Of a stretch of DNA of 64,000 bases, positions 44,604 to 58,200 are shown piece after piece. The notes under the pieces were generated by a model. That model worked only from the letters and a program-made list of their open reading frames with translations, ran no database searches and was not told the DNA's origin. The translations under genes were made by a program, and so were the position numbers. Numbering within the stretch: the first letter of the stretch is position 1; every line of letters starts with the position of its first letter. Source of the stretch: Agelaius tricolor (lineage: Eukaryota; Chordata; Aves; Passeriformes; Icteridae); NCBI GenBank assembly GCA_023055355.1, contig JALJCS010000028.1:3038418-3102417 (forward strand), given 5' to 3'.

Positions 44604-44653
44604 CGCGGCCGCCCCGGGCACCCTCGGGTGCCGCGCCCGGCGGCCGCGGGGGA

Positions 44654-44659
44654 TTTATA
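44654..44659 (-). promoter_or_regulatory. PADI3: PADI3 TATA box
   Basis: The gene strand reads CTTTATAAATC, 51-56 bases upstream of the ATG at 44603. This would place the transcription start near 44625 and give a very short 5'UTR. The surroundings are GC-rich. Confidence 0.6.
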
Positions 44660-44669
44660 AAGCCGGGCT

Positions 44670-45880
44670 GCTGGGAGGGGATCAGCCAAAGCCCGGCCTG
44701 ATCCCACCCCCGGGCTGGGTGTGCGCGGGTCCGGCCGCGCTGCCGGCGATCGGAGCGGGGGGAAGCGGCCCGGGACGCCCACGGGATGTTCGGGGCTCCG
44801 GGGGGCTCCGGGGGGGGTCCGGGCTCCGGGCTTCGGGCAGCACCGAGGGACGCGGGGGGAGCGCTCCCGGTCCGGCCCACGCCGTGAAATATTCACCGCG
44901 ACACCCGAGCCGTGCTGGGGCCGCGCCAGCGCCGGGCCCGGCCGGGTTTGATTTCTCCTTCTGCTGAAAGGTTCCATTTGTTCGGCCGGGACAAAGCGCT
45001 GGAATTCTCCCTCCGGGGCGGGCGCTCGCCCGGCTCCGCGGGGCGCTGCCACCTGCGCTGGGGACAGCGGACCCCCGGCGGCTTTAATCGCCTTTGTTTT
45101 AATTAAAGCCCCGGCTGCGCGTGGGAGCCCAGAGCGCTTTGTCCCCGCAGCTGTTCCCAAACCCCCTCCCCGCCGTCACGCGCGGCCCGGATTTAATGTC
45201 GCTCCTCGGGGCCCGGGAATATCAGCAGGGACACAGCCCCGGGGGATGGGGCTGGAAATGGGCTTAGAAATCCGCTTTTGGGGCAAAAAGAGGGCGGGGG
45301 ACGGGGATGTGTGGGAGCATCCCCTCGCGGGCTCTCCAGCGCCGCAGGTGCAGCTGCACCTCAGAAACGCTGCCAGGAGAGCAAATTGCGCAAAATAAGC
45401 GTGTCCGGCCCCAGAACGGCAGCGGGGCTGTGCGGGGCCGGGCCGTGCCCGGGGCACTGGGCGGGTTTCGGTTCCGGGCCGGTGCCAGGCGGTGCCAGGC
45501 GGGCACCGGGAAGTGCCGCGCTCCGGTGGAGATGAAGAGTGGAGGAAATTCCCTCCTGGAGAAGGCGTGAAAAGGTCCCGAGGAGGGCAGGAGGGGTTCC
45601 TGCAGCCTGAGAACCAGGTTCCCCAGCAGGAAGCGATTTTTTGGCCAAAACAGGGAATTTTGGGGGTGCCATCAGCTGCAAAGCCACGGGCGGGGACTCC
45701 GTGACCCCGCGGGCGTGGGATGGGGCCCTCACCCCTCAGAGCAGCCTCTCCACCCCCGCTGTCCCCACCAGCCCCAGACCAAACCCCCCTGCCCAAAACC
45801 AGGCTCCAAACGACATCTTCACGCCGGGAGCAGAAGAAGGAAAGACGAGAGACAGGGAAGCGCTGCCCCCTCAGTGTCCG
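44670..45880. other. Intergenic spacer between PADI3 promoter and PADI1 3' end
   Basis: Unique, GC-rich sequence that must hold PADI3 upstream control elements. I see no exon or mobile element. It includes an AT pocket tttgttttaattaaagcc at about 45095. Confidence 0.5.
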
Positions 45881-45886
45881 TGAAGC

Positions 45887-45892
45887 TTTATT
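45887..45892 (-). promoter_or_regulatory. PADI1: PADI1 poly(A) signal AATAAA
   Basis: The gene strand reads GGCCAATAAAGCTTC about 100 bases beyond the stop codon. Confidence 0.8.
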
Positions 45893-45993
45893 GGCCAAAC
45901 CCGAGCTGTTGGTGCTTTTCCAACGCAGGAAATGCACCTTTCCCCCGGGCTGCAGGAAATGCACCTTCCCCTGCAGGACCCGGCCCAGGGGGC

Positions 45994-46227
45994 TCAGGGC
46001 ACCACGTGCCACCACTTGAAGGCGAAGGGCTTGCGGCGCACGTTGGTGCCACAGTGGACATCCCCCGACAGGACGTGGTAGGAGAAGAAGTCGTCGATGA
46101 AGGTGCAGGAGAGGCCCAGCGGCTCCAGCAGCTCCCGCACGCGCTGCTCCAGGCAGCAGCGCCCGCCCACCACGGGCCCGAAGGGCTTGGGGATGCCCAG
46201 GTGCCGGCCCAGCACCAGCATGTTCAC
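45994..46227 (-). CDS. PADI1: PADI1 last exon with catalytic Cys647
   Basis: Encodes [20 protein letters not shown] through KWWHVVP. It differs from the PADI3 last exon at only six bases, all clustered near DVHCGT, and gives two amino-acid changes (LLGEVH versus LSGDVH). Confidence 0.95.
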   Translation of the reverse strand: MNMLVLGRHLGIPKPFGPVVGGRCCLEQRVRELLEPLGLSCTFIDDFFSYHVLSGDVHCGTNVRRKPFAFKWWHVVP

Positions 46228-49200
46228 CTGGAGCAGCACGGGGATCCAGCAGGGAGCGATCCCGGGGGATTGGGATCGGGGCAGGGTTGTGGGGTCGGGG
46301 TCTCACCATGTCTGGGAACAGCGCGTCGGCGCGGGAGTTGGTCAGGATGAAGAGCTGTGGGATGTCCACGATGTCCTGCTCGCTCAGCCCCAGCTCCTGC
46401 TTCAGCAGGTCGCGGTTCCAGTCGATGCAGCGCTGTGGGAAGGACCCAGAACTGCCATCCCAGCCCTCCACATCCCACCCACAGGCCCTGCTGGATCCTG
46501 CCTGAATCCCACCCCATCCCTGTGCACAACCTCCCACCCCATCCCCATCCCAACCTCCCATCCCCATCCCCACCCCATCCCCATCCCAACCTCCCACCCC
46601 ATCCCCATCCCAACCTCCCACCCCATCCCATCCCATCCCTTCCCCATCCCATCCTCTCCGTGTCCCTCGGCTCATCTCCCTCTCCTCGGCCCCTCTGGGC
46701 ACTCCAGCCATTCCCCAGGACCCCAAATCCCGTCCCTGCACCCCGGAACCCCCTGGAATGAGGAGGGGGAGCCCCCAGGTCCCACCTGCACGTGGCGGTT
46801 GTCGCTGCGCAGGGACTCGTCCGCCAGGATCTCATCGATGCTCTTCTTCTCACTGCCCTTCAGCCCTGGGGCGTGGGAGCGGTCAGGGACAGAGGGATGG
46901 ACAGAGGGACAGGCACCAGGAATGGACAGAGGGAGAGACAGACGGATGGACAGAGGGATGGACACTGGGAATGGACAGCAGGATGGGCACTGGGATGGAC
47001 AGAGGGATGGACAACGGGGATGGGCAGCGGGATGGACAGCAGGATGGACAGCAGGATGGACAGAGGGATGGACACTGGGAATGGACAGCAGGACAGAAGA
47101 CAGCGGGATGGACAGAGGGAGGGACAGTGGGATAAAAAGTGGGGTGGACAGAGGGATAGACAGAGGGATGGACATTGGGAATGGACAGAGGGATAGACAG
47201 CAGGAGGGACAGCAGGATGGACACTGGGAATGGATACTTGGAAGGGACAGCAGGAATGCCGTTCCCTAGGGATGGCCTCAGCCAGCCCTCACCTATGAAC
47301 TGCGTGGCCTCCCCGTGGCCCTGCTGCTGCTTCTCCTTGAAGAGTTTGTAGCAGGCGTTGGGACTGGCCAGGAGCAGCCGGAATCCCTGGGGGACAGAGC
47401 CCGGGGGTCACCCCTGGTGTGGGGATAAAACACCCCAGAGTCCGGCTGGGAGGCACCATGGCCATCCCAAACCCAGCCCTGGGGCCATGGGATGGCCATG
47501 GAGATCCCAAACCCAGCCCTGGGGCCACGGGACGGCCATGGAGATCCCAAATCCATCCCCGGGGCCATGGGATGCCCAGAGCAATCCCAAATCCATCCCT
47601 GGGGCTATGAGATGCTCATGGAGATTCCCAAACCCATCCCTGGGGCCATGGGATGCCCAGAGCAATCCCAAATCCATCCCCGGGGCCATGGGATGCCCAG
47701 AGCAATCCCAAATCCATCCCTGGGGCTATGAGATGCCCACACCAATCCCAAATCCATCCCTGGGCCATGAGATCCTCATGCCAATCCCAAACCTATCCCC
47801 CTGAGCCACCCCAAAGGGTCTCCATTCCCCAGAGCCCCCGGAAGGACAAACAGCTGGCAAAGGGGATTTTTGGGGTGCTGCGAAGAGCCCTGGGCAGGCT
47901 CTGGGGTCAGCACCTTCCTGTCCAGGGCAGGGACGAAGGTGAGGAACTCATCCACGTGGCCCACGCTGAGCCACTCCGAGTAGACCTCGAGCGGCGCCTG
48001 CACCGTCTGCGCGAAGAGGAAATCCCGCACGGCGCGGCACATCCTGCGCCCGGCCATCCTGCAGGACAGCTGGGGTGGGCACCAGGCACCACTCCTGCCC
48101 CAAAACCCTGCCCCAAAACCCTGCCCCAAAACCTGCTCCCTGCCCCAAAACCCCTGCCCCAAAATCCCCTCCCCAAAACCCTGCCCCAAAACCTGCTCCC
48201 CACCCCAAAACCCCCACTCCACAACTCACTCCCTGCCCCAAAACCCCCTCCCCAAAACCTGCCCCCCTTCCCAAAACCTGCTTCCCAAAACCTGCTCCCT
48301 GCCCCAAAACCCCTGCCCCAAAATCCACTCCCCGCCCCAAAACCCACTCCCCAAAATCTCCTCCCTGCCCTAAAATCCCCTCCCCAAAACCTGCTCCTGC
48401 CCCAAAACCCACTCTCTGCCCCAAAACTCACTCCTCTCCCTAAAACCTGCTCCCCAAAATCCCCTCCCCACCCCAAAACTCGCTCCCCACCCCAAAACCC
48501 ACTCCCTAAAATCTCCTCCCTGCCCCAAAACCCACTGCCCACCCCAAAACCCCCTGCCCAAGCCCGCTCCTGATCACCCCAGGGCTCATTTTTGTCCTGT
48601 TTTTCAGGGAAAATGGCCCAAGCTACATTATAGACATCCATGTATTTAAATACATGTAATAATATAAATTATAGATTGTTCTGCTTTAATATAGATTTAT
48701 CTGCCTGATGGTCCGATTATGTATCATTATGTCTGTTATATATTAATATAGTCCTGTGTTGTATATCAAGTGGGGTAATATATACGTGTTACATAAATAT
48801 ATATTGCTAAATCCCTATCTTATATAAATATATCAAAATAAATACTCATTACTAGATCCCTATATAATAAAAATATATACTGCTAAATCCCTAGATTGTA
48901 TAAATATATCAACATAAATATATATTGTTAAATCCATATATTATATAAATATATATGCTAAATCCCTATCTTATATAAATATATATTACTAGATCCTTAT
49001 CTTATATAAATATATATTACTAGATCCCTATCTTATATAAATATATCAACATAACTCTCTCTGTGTTTTAGATAAATACATCAATATATTCCTATTATAT
49101 ATAGTGTTAATAATACATGTTATATAAATATATACTGCTAAATTCATATATTATATAAATATATATTGCTAAATTCCTATAATATATAAATATGTATTAC

Positions 49201-52200
49201 TAGATCCCTCATATGACATAAATATATGAACGTATCTCCCTGTATTTTAGATAAATACATCTATATATCCCTATATTATATATAAATGTTAACATATGCA
49301 TGTAATAGAAATATATACTGCTAAATCCCTATATTATTTAAATATATATTGTTAAATCCATATATTATAGAAATATATATTACTAAGTCCCTATCTTACA
49401 TAAATATATATTAGTAGATCCCTAATATTACATAAATATATGAATGTGTCTCCCTGTATTTTAGATAAATACATCGATATATCCCTATATTATATATAAA
49501 GGGTATAAATGTATACATTATATAAATATATATTGCTAAATCCCTATAAATATATAAGTACAAATATATATTATTAGATCCCAAATATTCCATAAATATG
49601 TCAGTGTATCTTGCTGTATTTTGGATAAATACATTGATATATCCCTATATTATATATAAAGGGTGTAAATGTGTAAATAATATAAATATATGTTGCTAAA
49701 TCCCTATAAATATATCAGTACAAATATATATTACTAGATCCCTAATATTATTTAAATATATCAATGTGTCTCCCTGTATTTTAGATAAATACATCGATAT
49801 ATCCCTATATTATATATAAAGGGTATAAATGTATACATTATATAAATATATATTGCTAAATCCCTATAAATATATCAGTACAAATATATATTATTAGATC
49901 CCTAATATTCCATAAATATATCAGTATATCTCCCTGTATCTTGGATAAATACATTGATATATCCCCTCATTTTTCATAAACACATCTCCAGGCCAGATCT
50001 ATCCATAGGGATGGGATCATTCCATGCCCGGTTCCACTCGGACACCTCTGGGATGAGTTTTTCCCATCCCTGTGATTCCCAAATCCCGCCTCACTTTGGC
50101 GTGAGGGCCAAGTTTTCTTAGACAGAACGGGCTGGGAAGGCGTTAATTAAATTCCCGGTAATGAGGGACAGTTCGGGCCCCAGTGGGGGCTGGGAAAATC
50201 CCATTTCCCTGCATTTCCTTTCCTCTGGAAGCAGCGCGAGCCCCGGGCTGGGACGGGAGCATCCCGTGGGGTTTTTTGGGACGGAGCAGGCGGGATCGGG
50301 AGTGGGTGTTGTTTTTCCCGGAAAATGCCCTCCATTGTGGAGGCTTGGCAGAGAGCTTTGTTCACCGCCTGCCCTGGACACAACAACCCCGGTTATTCGG
50401 GATTTCATGGGCACAACAACCCCCGGTTATTCGGGATTTCATGGGCACAACAACCCCGGTCATTCGGGATTTCATGGGCACAACAACCCCGGTTATTCGG
50501 GATTTCACGGGCACAACAACCCCGGTTATTCGGGATTTCACGGGCACAACAACCCCGGTTATTCGGGATTTCACGGACACAACAACCCCGGTTATTCGGG
50601 ATTTCATGGGCACAACAACCCCGGTTATTCGGGATTTCATGGGCACAACAACCCCCGGTTATTCGGGATTTCATGGGCACAACAACCCCCGGATATTCGG
50701 GATTTCATGGGCACAACAACCCCCGGTTATTCGGGATTTCACCCTGTCCTGGGCTCCCCTGCTCCTCTCCCAAAGAACAAACTCAGCCCGGGTGTGAGGG
50801 GTTGGGGAAAAAGGGGTGAAAATGGGAAAAACGGGAAAAGGGGGGAAAGGGGGAAAAGGAAAATGGGAAAACAGGAAAAAGGCGGCTGGGTTTTGTGATG
50901 GTGGGAGGAGCAGCCATGGGGTTTGCCTGTAAAATCTGGGATTTTATGGGCATCGGGACCAGGTTTTTTTCTCCGAGATCTTCCCGAGGGAGGGTTTTGG
51001 GATCTCCCAAGGGACGATTTTGGGATCTCTGAGGGAGGGTTTTGGGATGTCCCGAGGAGGGTTTTGGGATGTCCCGAGGAGGGTTTTGGGTGCTCACCAG
51101 GGCAGGGGGCTGCCGATGAGGATCCGCCCCAGCGGGTACTCCTTGCCCCGCACCGTCACCGGCGGGCTCACGTCCAGGTTCCCGAAGGAATCCAGGCTGG
51201 TCACGCTCTTCCCGGGGGGCTCCCGGGTCACGTAGCCAAAATCCGGGCCCTGGGAAAGAGGGAAGAGGTGCCAAGGACCTCCCGTGAGGGAATTTTGGGG
51301 GGAAAAAGGGGGATTTCAAAGCAAGGGCACACCAGGATCTTCTTAAAAGCGAAATCCTTCAGGCCTCTGTTCCTGGGAGAGTCGAAGACCACAGGGAAGG
51401 TTTTGTGTGGAGCGTCCACGTAGCCAAACTCCAGCTCATCCTGTGGGAAGGAGACGAGGAGGAGAAGGAGGAGGAAGGCTCCCGGGGGTGATAGGAATCT
51501 CCACCAGGGATGTGGGGAGGGTGGGGCAGGAAATGGGGCGAGCCGGGCAGAGCCCAGCCTAAACCATCGGGAAGGCTCCTGCCCGGCCCTCCCAGGGTGA
51601 CACCACAGCCACGGTGTCCCCCTGGGGTCCCCCTGGCGCTGGGACACTCCTGCACAGCCCCACAGGGTGACACTTTCAATGGGGTGCCCTTGTACAATGA
51701 GGTCACTCTGGAGGTGTCCCTTGGGTCCCTCTTTCAAAGCACCACGGGGATCCTTCTGCAAAAGGGACCCCCTTGCACTGTCCCACAGTGTCCCTTTTGC
51801 AGCAGGGCCCCCCTGTGATGTCCCATGGGGTCCTTCTTGCACTGGGGTCCCCTTTGCAATGTCCCATGGGGTCCCTTTTGCAATGTCCCCGCAGGGTCCC
51901 CTCCCTCACTGGGGTCCCCCCTGCAGTGGGGCCCCTCCTGCACAGCCCCACGGGGTCCCTGTCCCGGTGCCCTTCTGTGTCCCCGGTGCCAGCCAGGGCT
52001 CCCAGGCCATTGTCCCCATCCACGCCATCCCGGCAGCATTCCCTGTGCCTCAGTGCCCGCTCCCTGGCCCATCCCCTGGCATTCCAGGAGCTGCCCAAGC
52101 CACGCGGGGGCTCTCCTGTTCCCAGGTGAGCTGACCTGGATCCAGCGGTCGCTGCGCGAGTCCTGCTCCGAGCACACGGTCAGTTTGCAGTTGGCTTTCC

Positions 52201-55200
52201 GCAGCAGCGCCCGCAGCCCCTCCAGGAAGGCCTCGTTGGAATCCGAGCCCTGCTTGATGCTGGGGGGACAGAGAGGGACCAGGGCTGCGAGGGGGATCAT
52301 GGGGAGACCCCAAAACCCCGACCCCGCTGCTCGTTCCTCAATCCTGAACACCCTGGGCAACATTCCTGCATGGGAATGGAGCTGGAGAGGGAACTCCAGC
52401 CTTTGTGGGACTGGAGCTGGAGAGGGAACTCCAGCCTTTCTCCCTAGAATTTAAACACCCCAGGCAGCATTCCTGCATGGAATTGGACCTGGAGATGTTC
52501 TTCCAGCATTTCTCCTTGAGATTTAAATGCCCTGGGCAGCATTCCTGCATGGGAATGGACCTGGAGAGGGAACTCCAGCCTTTCTCCTTGGGATGGAAAT
52601 GACTCCCACAGCAGCAGCTGGCTCCCTTCCCAAACATTCCCAGCTAGGAATGCCTAAACCTGGCTCACCTAGGGCCCCACACAGCCAGGAAGGGTGGGAA
52701 CTCCTCCCTGGTGAGTGCCCCAGGGCAGGGGACACCCCTGTCCATGGACACCCCTCCTACCTGCAGACAAACACCTCCAGGGGCTGTTGGGTGTTGGGTG
52801 TCATGATCCAGGGCGCCACGCGGAACACCACGGTGTCCGTGAAGATCGGCGTGCCCGGCGAGTCCTGGTGGAGCCAAAACGGAGTCTGGGACCTCCACCA
52901 CAGGGGGTTTGCTAGGGGAGGGGTGGGGCCGACCCCCCTGTACCTTATGGGGCACCTCCAGCAGGCTGGCGCTGAAGGACACGAGGCCACTGAAGCCCCT
53001 GTCAGGGAACGCCAGCCCCTCCACATAGAAGGTGCTGTCCCCGTGGCCAGCGTGGTCCAGCACGTAGGAGAGCTTGTCTGGGCCCAGCACGGGCTTGTAG
53101 AGTGGGTAGGCATCACCACCTGGGGAACCCCAAAGCCAGCAGCCTGGAGAATCCCAAACCCAGCAGCCTGGAGAACCCCAGATTCCCACCCCAAACTCAG
53201 CAGCTTGGAGAACTCCAGATTCCCACCCCAAACTCAGCAGCCTGAAGAACCCTGGATTCCCACCCTGAACTCAGCAGCTTGGAGAACCCTGGATTCCCAC
53301 CCTGAACTCAGCAGCCTGAAGAACCCTGGATTCCCACCCTGAACTCAGCAGCTTGGAGAACCCTGGATCCCCACCCTGAGTTCAGCAGCCTGGAGAACCC
53401 CACATTCCCACCCCAAACTCAGCCTGGAGAACCCCAAATTCCCAGAGCCTGCCCACAGGGGGACACGCCAGCCGGAGGAGGCTGGTGCCCAAGGGTGGCA
53501 GAAGAGCCTCCTCCTCCTCCTCCTCCTCCTCCCTGGGGAACACGCTTGATGTTCCCGGGACAAAGAGGGCTCCGTCCCCTCGGGTCCAGCCCTTTCAAGG
53601 TGCGTGGCTCTGGCTGAGGATCTCTAATGACACCCTTGGCTCCCCGGACCTGATTTTCGGCGCGGAGCTGCCGGGGATCCAACCGTTCAAAGGCGAAGGG
53701 CGCTGCCCAACGGGATGGGCTGCTTGGCTGCTTGGCTCCCTGCCCGAGCCAAAACAGTGCCGGGAGCCACGTGGGGCTTCCCGCGCCATGGGAATGTCAA
53801 AATTCCAGCCCCCGTTGGGAAAAGCCTCTTTGGAGCCTTCTCCCCCTTGGTTTTTCCCATACACCCCCACCCCGTGCAACAGCAGAAGAGCTTTGGGGGT
53901 AAAAGGGCGATTACAGCAAATAGGGGCGCCCCAATGAACAAAGCCTGTGGGGCTGGCTGGCTTTGGGGTCCCGCAGGGCTGCTGGGGCAGGGGGAGGCAG
54001 AGGCACTCACGGACGGCGTGGAACACCCGCACTTTGTCTGCGTCGCTCTCGGGGACGTGCAGCACCACCGGGTACTCAGCGAAGATGGCACTGGGGCCCT
54101 CGGTCCGCAGCAGCATCACCGACATGTCCTGGAGGTCTGGGGGACACAGGGGACACGGAGGGAGGGGATGGCAGCGGGGAAGCCCCCGGGTGCCCCTCGG
54201 GGTCGCAGCCCACCTGCTGGTGTCCGTATGTCTGCCTGGCCGCTGTCCGTGCCCCCCATGCCGGGGCTGTCCCGGTCACAGTTGACCAACAGCACGGCCC
54301 CTTGTCCGTCCGGGCCCCACGTCCACTTGGCCTGGAGGAGAAGCACCGAGAGGGGACAGGAGCAGGATTTCCTCCATGCTGGGCCAAGGAAAGCCACGGG
54401 CTTGGAGGAGAACCCAACCACGCCGCGAGGAAACACCAGCGCCGCTCCAACCGCCCCATCCCAACGGCAGCTCCAGCAGGGCCTGCTCTGAGATTTTATC
54501 TCCCAGCCAGGCTGGAAGTGCCTCCAGCCTCGCCTGGACATGGCTGCAGAACTTCTGGAAGCTCAGCCCATCTTGATACCAACTTGCGCCGCCGATCAGG
54601 CTGCGGTTAATTAGCCCAGCTGATCTGTGGTTAATTAGCCCAGCTTGAGGGCCTGGGCACAGGCAGATGTGTGGCCAAAGGGGGAAATCTCCTGCTATTC
54701 GCTCAATGCATTCCATGGCAGCTTTGGGGCCCAAAAAGGAAAAGAAAAAGAGAAAGGAGATGGAATAGAAAGGGAGGAAAAAGGGAAGAGAAATGGAGGA
54801 AAAAAGGGAGAAAGAAGGGAGAAAGAAAGAAGGGAGAAAGAAAGAAGGGAGAAAGAAAGAAGGGAGAAAGAAAGAAGGGAGAAAGAAGGGAAGAGAAAGG
54901 AAGAAAAAGCTGAGAGTTTTCTCCTACAGGATCCTCAGGGCCAGGCTGTAGCTGCAGGTGGTTTTGGCGTGGAATAGGAAAATCCTTTTCCTGCTCAATT
55001 AGTAGGCTGAGGATCTGCCGGGCTGTTTGCCCTCACAGGGACACCACCCAGGTCCCTGTCTCCCCTGGAGATTTTCCAGGAAGAGGCTGGGGACGGATCC
55101 GCCCTCGCAGGACGCTCTCCTCACTCACCTTGTCCTTGTCCTTGTCCTTGCCCTTGCTCTTCACTCGGCCGCTGCGGCTCCAGTCCACGTCCAGGGACAC

Positions 55201-58200
55201 CTCTGGAACAGCGAGAGGGAAGGAAGCCACGGGCAGGGGACGAGCTCTTGGGGCCATTTTGGGCTCTCCTTGGCACCATGACCCCACAAAAACCCCACCT
55301 CACCCCCCCGAAGCTGCTCCAGACCCAACAGAACAGGAGAAGAAAATCCAACCCAACGGCTTTGCCGTGACTTTCCCTCTTTGATCTCCAGCTGTCTCCT
55401 CTCATTTTGGTTCCCCCCAGCAGGGACATCCCCACTTCATGGCAGATTTTATTTTTCCATAGCATTTTTTATGTTTTCATGTCATATTTTATGTTTTCAT
55501 GTCAGATTTTAGGTTTTCATAGCATTTTTTCATGGCAGATTTTGTTTTCATGCCATTTTCTTATGTTTTCACAGCAGATTTTATGTTTTCATGGCAGATT
55601 TTATGTTTCCTTGGCATTTTTTATGTTTTCACCCATTTCCTATTGACTGTCCTGTTTTCCACGAAGCCAAAACACGGTGAAGGCACAAAAATGCGTTTTC
55701 ACTGTGGTTGAGCAAACACCCAAATAATTTCTAGGAAATCTGAGAATTTCCTCACAGAGCTCTTCTTGCCCCGAATTTCTGCCTCTGCTGCAGAGATTTA
55801 CCGGTGACCAAACCCTACCTCAACCCAAACCCAAAAACTCCTCCAGATGGGACACAAAGTGTGGAAAACACAGGGATTGAGTCAGAGATTGTTCTCCTTG
55901 GGGCAGAGAGGACGACGTGGAAAAGCCAGGAGGGAAACTCCAAATCCAACCAAGAGAAGAAGATTTGGAAGGCAAAATCCCTGTGGCCAGTGGTGGCCCC
56001 AGTTGGCTCCAGTGAGGCCCATCAGCCACGGGACATGGGAAACCTTCAGCCTCTCCAGGGGCAATTTTGGGAGGCGTAGGCACGACTTGAGGACACAGGT
56101 CAGACTGTCATGTGAACGCTTCAGAAAATCCCAAATTTAGGGTAATTAATCCATCCAAGTGGAGACTTCTGCACCCAGACTGGTTGTCTAGACTCCCTTT
56201 GTAGTCAGCAGGGGAGAGCAGGCATTTGGAGGGGATGATTCACCTCACCCTAAACTCCTGAAATAGGTCAGGCACCGCTTCGGTGCCGATCCCTCTCCCC
56301 TGGTGCTGGCTGGAGCTGGGTGAGGAGATCTCCCATGGATCCTCTTCTCCCGAGGAACCACCTCAGCACAGGAGGATGCTCTTGGGTGGGGACACGGCCC
56401 AGCCTCCGTCTCTCCCACACCATATAAGGCGATGTTTAATTAATCATGGTTTAATTATTTCCCTCTTGCTCGTCAGCATCGGTGAACACCCAAACCTTTA
56501 TTGCCTGTGGCCCCCAAGGAATTCTGGCCTCATGGATCCAGCCAGATCCCAAGAGACCAGGAATCCCCAGAGCCTTGGTGGGCACCTACCGACACAGGTG
56601 AGGTACAGCCAGGCCACCGCCAGCTCGCGGCCCTCACGGTCGTAGTAGGAGATCTTCACCTGCAGAGACATCCCCACACCATGACCCACATCCCACCGGG
56701 CTGGTGGGATCTCCATCCCCACACCGTGACCCACACCCCACCGGGCTGGTGGGATCTCCATCCCCACACCGTGACCCACACCCCACCGGGCTGGTGGGAT
56801 CTCATCCCCACACCGTGACCCACATCCCACTGGGCCACCAGGATCTCCATCCCCACACCGTGACCCACACCCCACCGGGCTGGTGGGATCTCTGCCCTCT
56901 TGGGATCATGGAATGAGCTGGGAAGAGCCCCATAAGGATCACTGCTCCAACCCCTGCCTGCCCACCCATACGGGCCCTGGGAGGTCCATCCCAGCTGTTC
57001 TCAATTAATCACAGTTCATTGGAACCCTCTGTGCCATCTTCAGCACAAAATCAGGCAGGAAAAAGTCAGAATTGGTGCATTTTTTGCTGCCTGGCACTGA
57101 CTTTTGCAACCCCTGTGATGTTGTCGTTGGGGCACCAAGTGGGACCTTCTCCTTCTGGGTTTCATTTCTTGTCAGTGCCAATTACACAACTCTGCTCAAG
57201 CTTTCACCATGACAAACCACCCTGCTGTCAGCGTAACTCAGAAGTCCTTGAGTTCTCCTAGGAAATGCCGCTCATTTCCCCCAGTTTGGCCACATGAACA
57301 GCACGTAGGACATCCTGACCTGGTTGTCATCGACAGTCCTGCTGGTGACATCGATGGTCACCACCACCTCGATGTCGGGATCCAGGGGCCACCGGGCGTC
57401 CAGGCTGGGCTTTGTGGCGGGGCTGTGGATCATGTGCACCGTCACTGCCGGCGTGGCGTGCACGTCAAAGGACGCGGCACCTCTCGGGGTGGACCTGGAA
57501 TGGAGCAACCTCGGGTCAGAGACCACGGGAGCCAAGTCCCTGAACCTGGAATTAAACCCAGCCACGAGTGGGCGGGAGGGGCCCCGAGACCATCCCTGGG
57601 TGATGAAATGGTCCCTGGAGTTCCACACGTGGGACCTCTGTGGCGGCGTTGGGCAAGCCCAGCTCCCGCTGCAGCTCCGGCACGTCCGGCCGTGGTTTAT
57701 CCCACATCCAACCTCCCTCTGCAACCATGAGAAATTCCCTGGATTTCAGCGTCCCGTGACAAAACCCCAACCGGGGAAGAGCCAGGAGGATTGTCATGCC
57801 AACCACGCATGGAGCTGGGTGTTGTGGGACCATCCCGTGACCCGAGGGATGCTGGGGCTGGAGCGGAGCCTGGATCCAGGCAGGCAGCACCCGCGCCCGG
57901 CTCCGTGACATCCTCGGGAGCCTTTGAAGTGCTGCTCCCTGCTCATTACAGCCCCGGCCGCTCCATCCTGGCAGCCCTGACCTGCTCCCGCTCCCCTGGC
58001 TGCGTCCCAGGGGGAACCGGGTGGGAACTTGGGCAGCGAGAACATAAAAACCACAACATCAAAACCCCGCCATGGCAGGGATTTATCCCTGGTGTTGTTC
58101 TTGGCGCGGCGTCCCCGGTGCCTCCAGCAGATTGTGAGGAGATTAAGGCATTCCATGGGCTTGGCATCCCCATCTGGAACACCCCATGAAGATGTGGATC

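Noticed and set aside
56498..56875. Gly/His-rich antisense frame in PADI1 intron 2
   Set aside because: Read-through of exon 3 into the 45-base repeat array.
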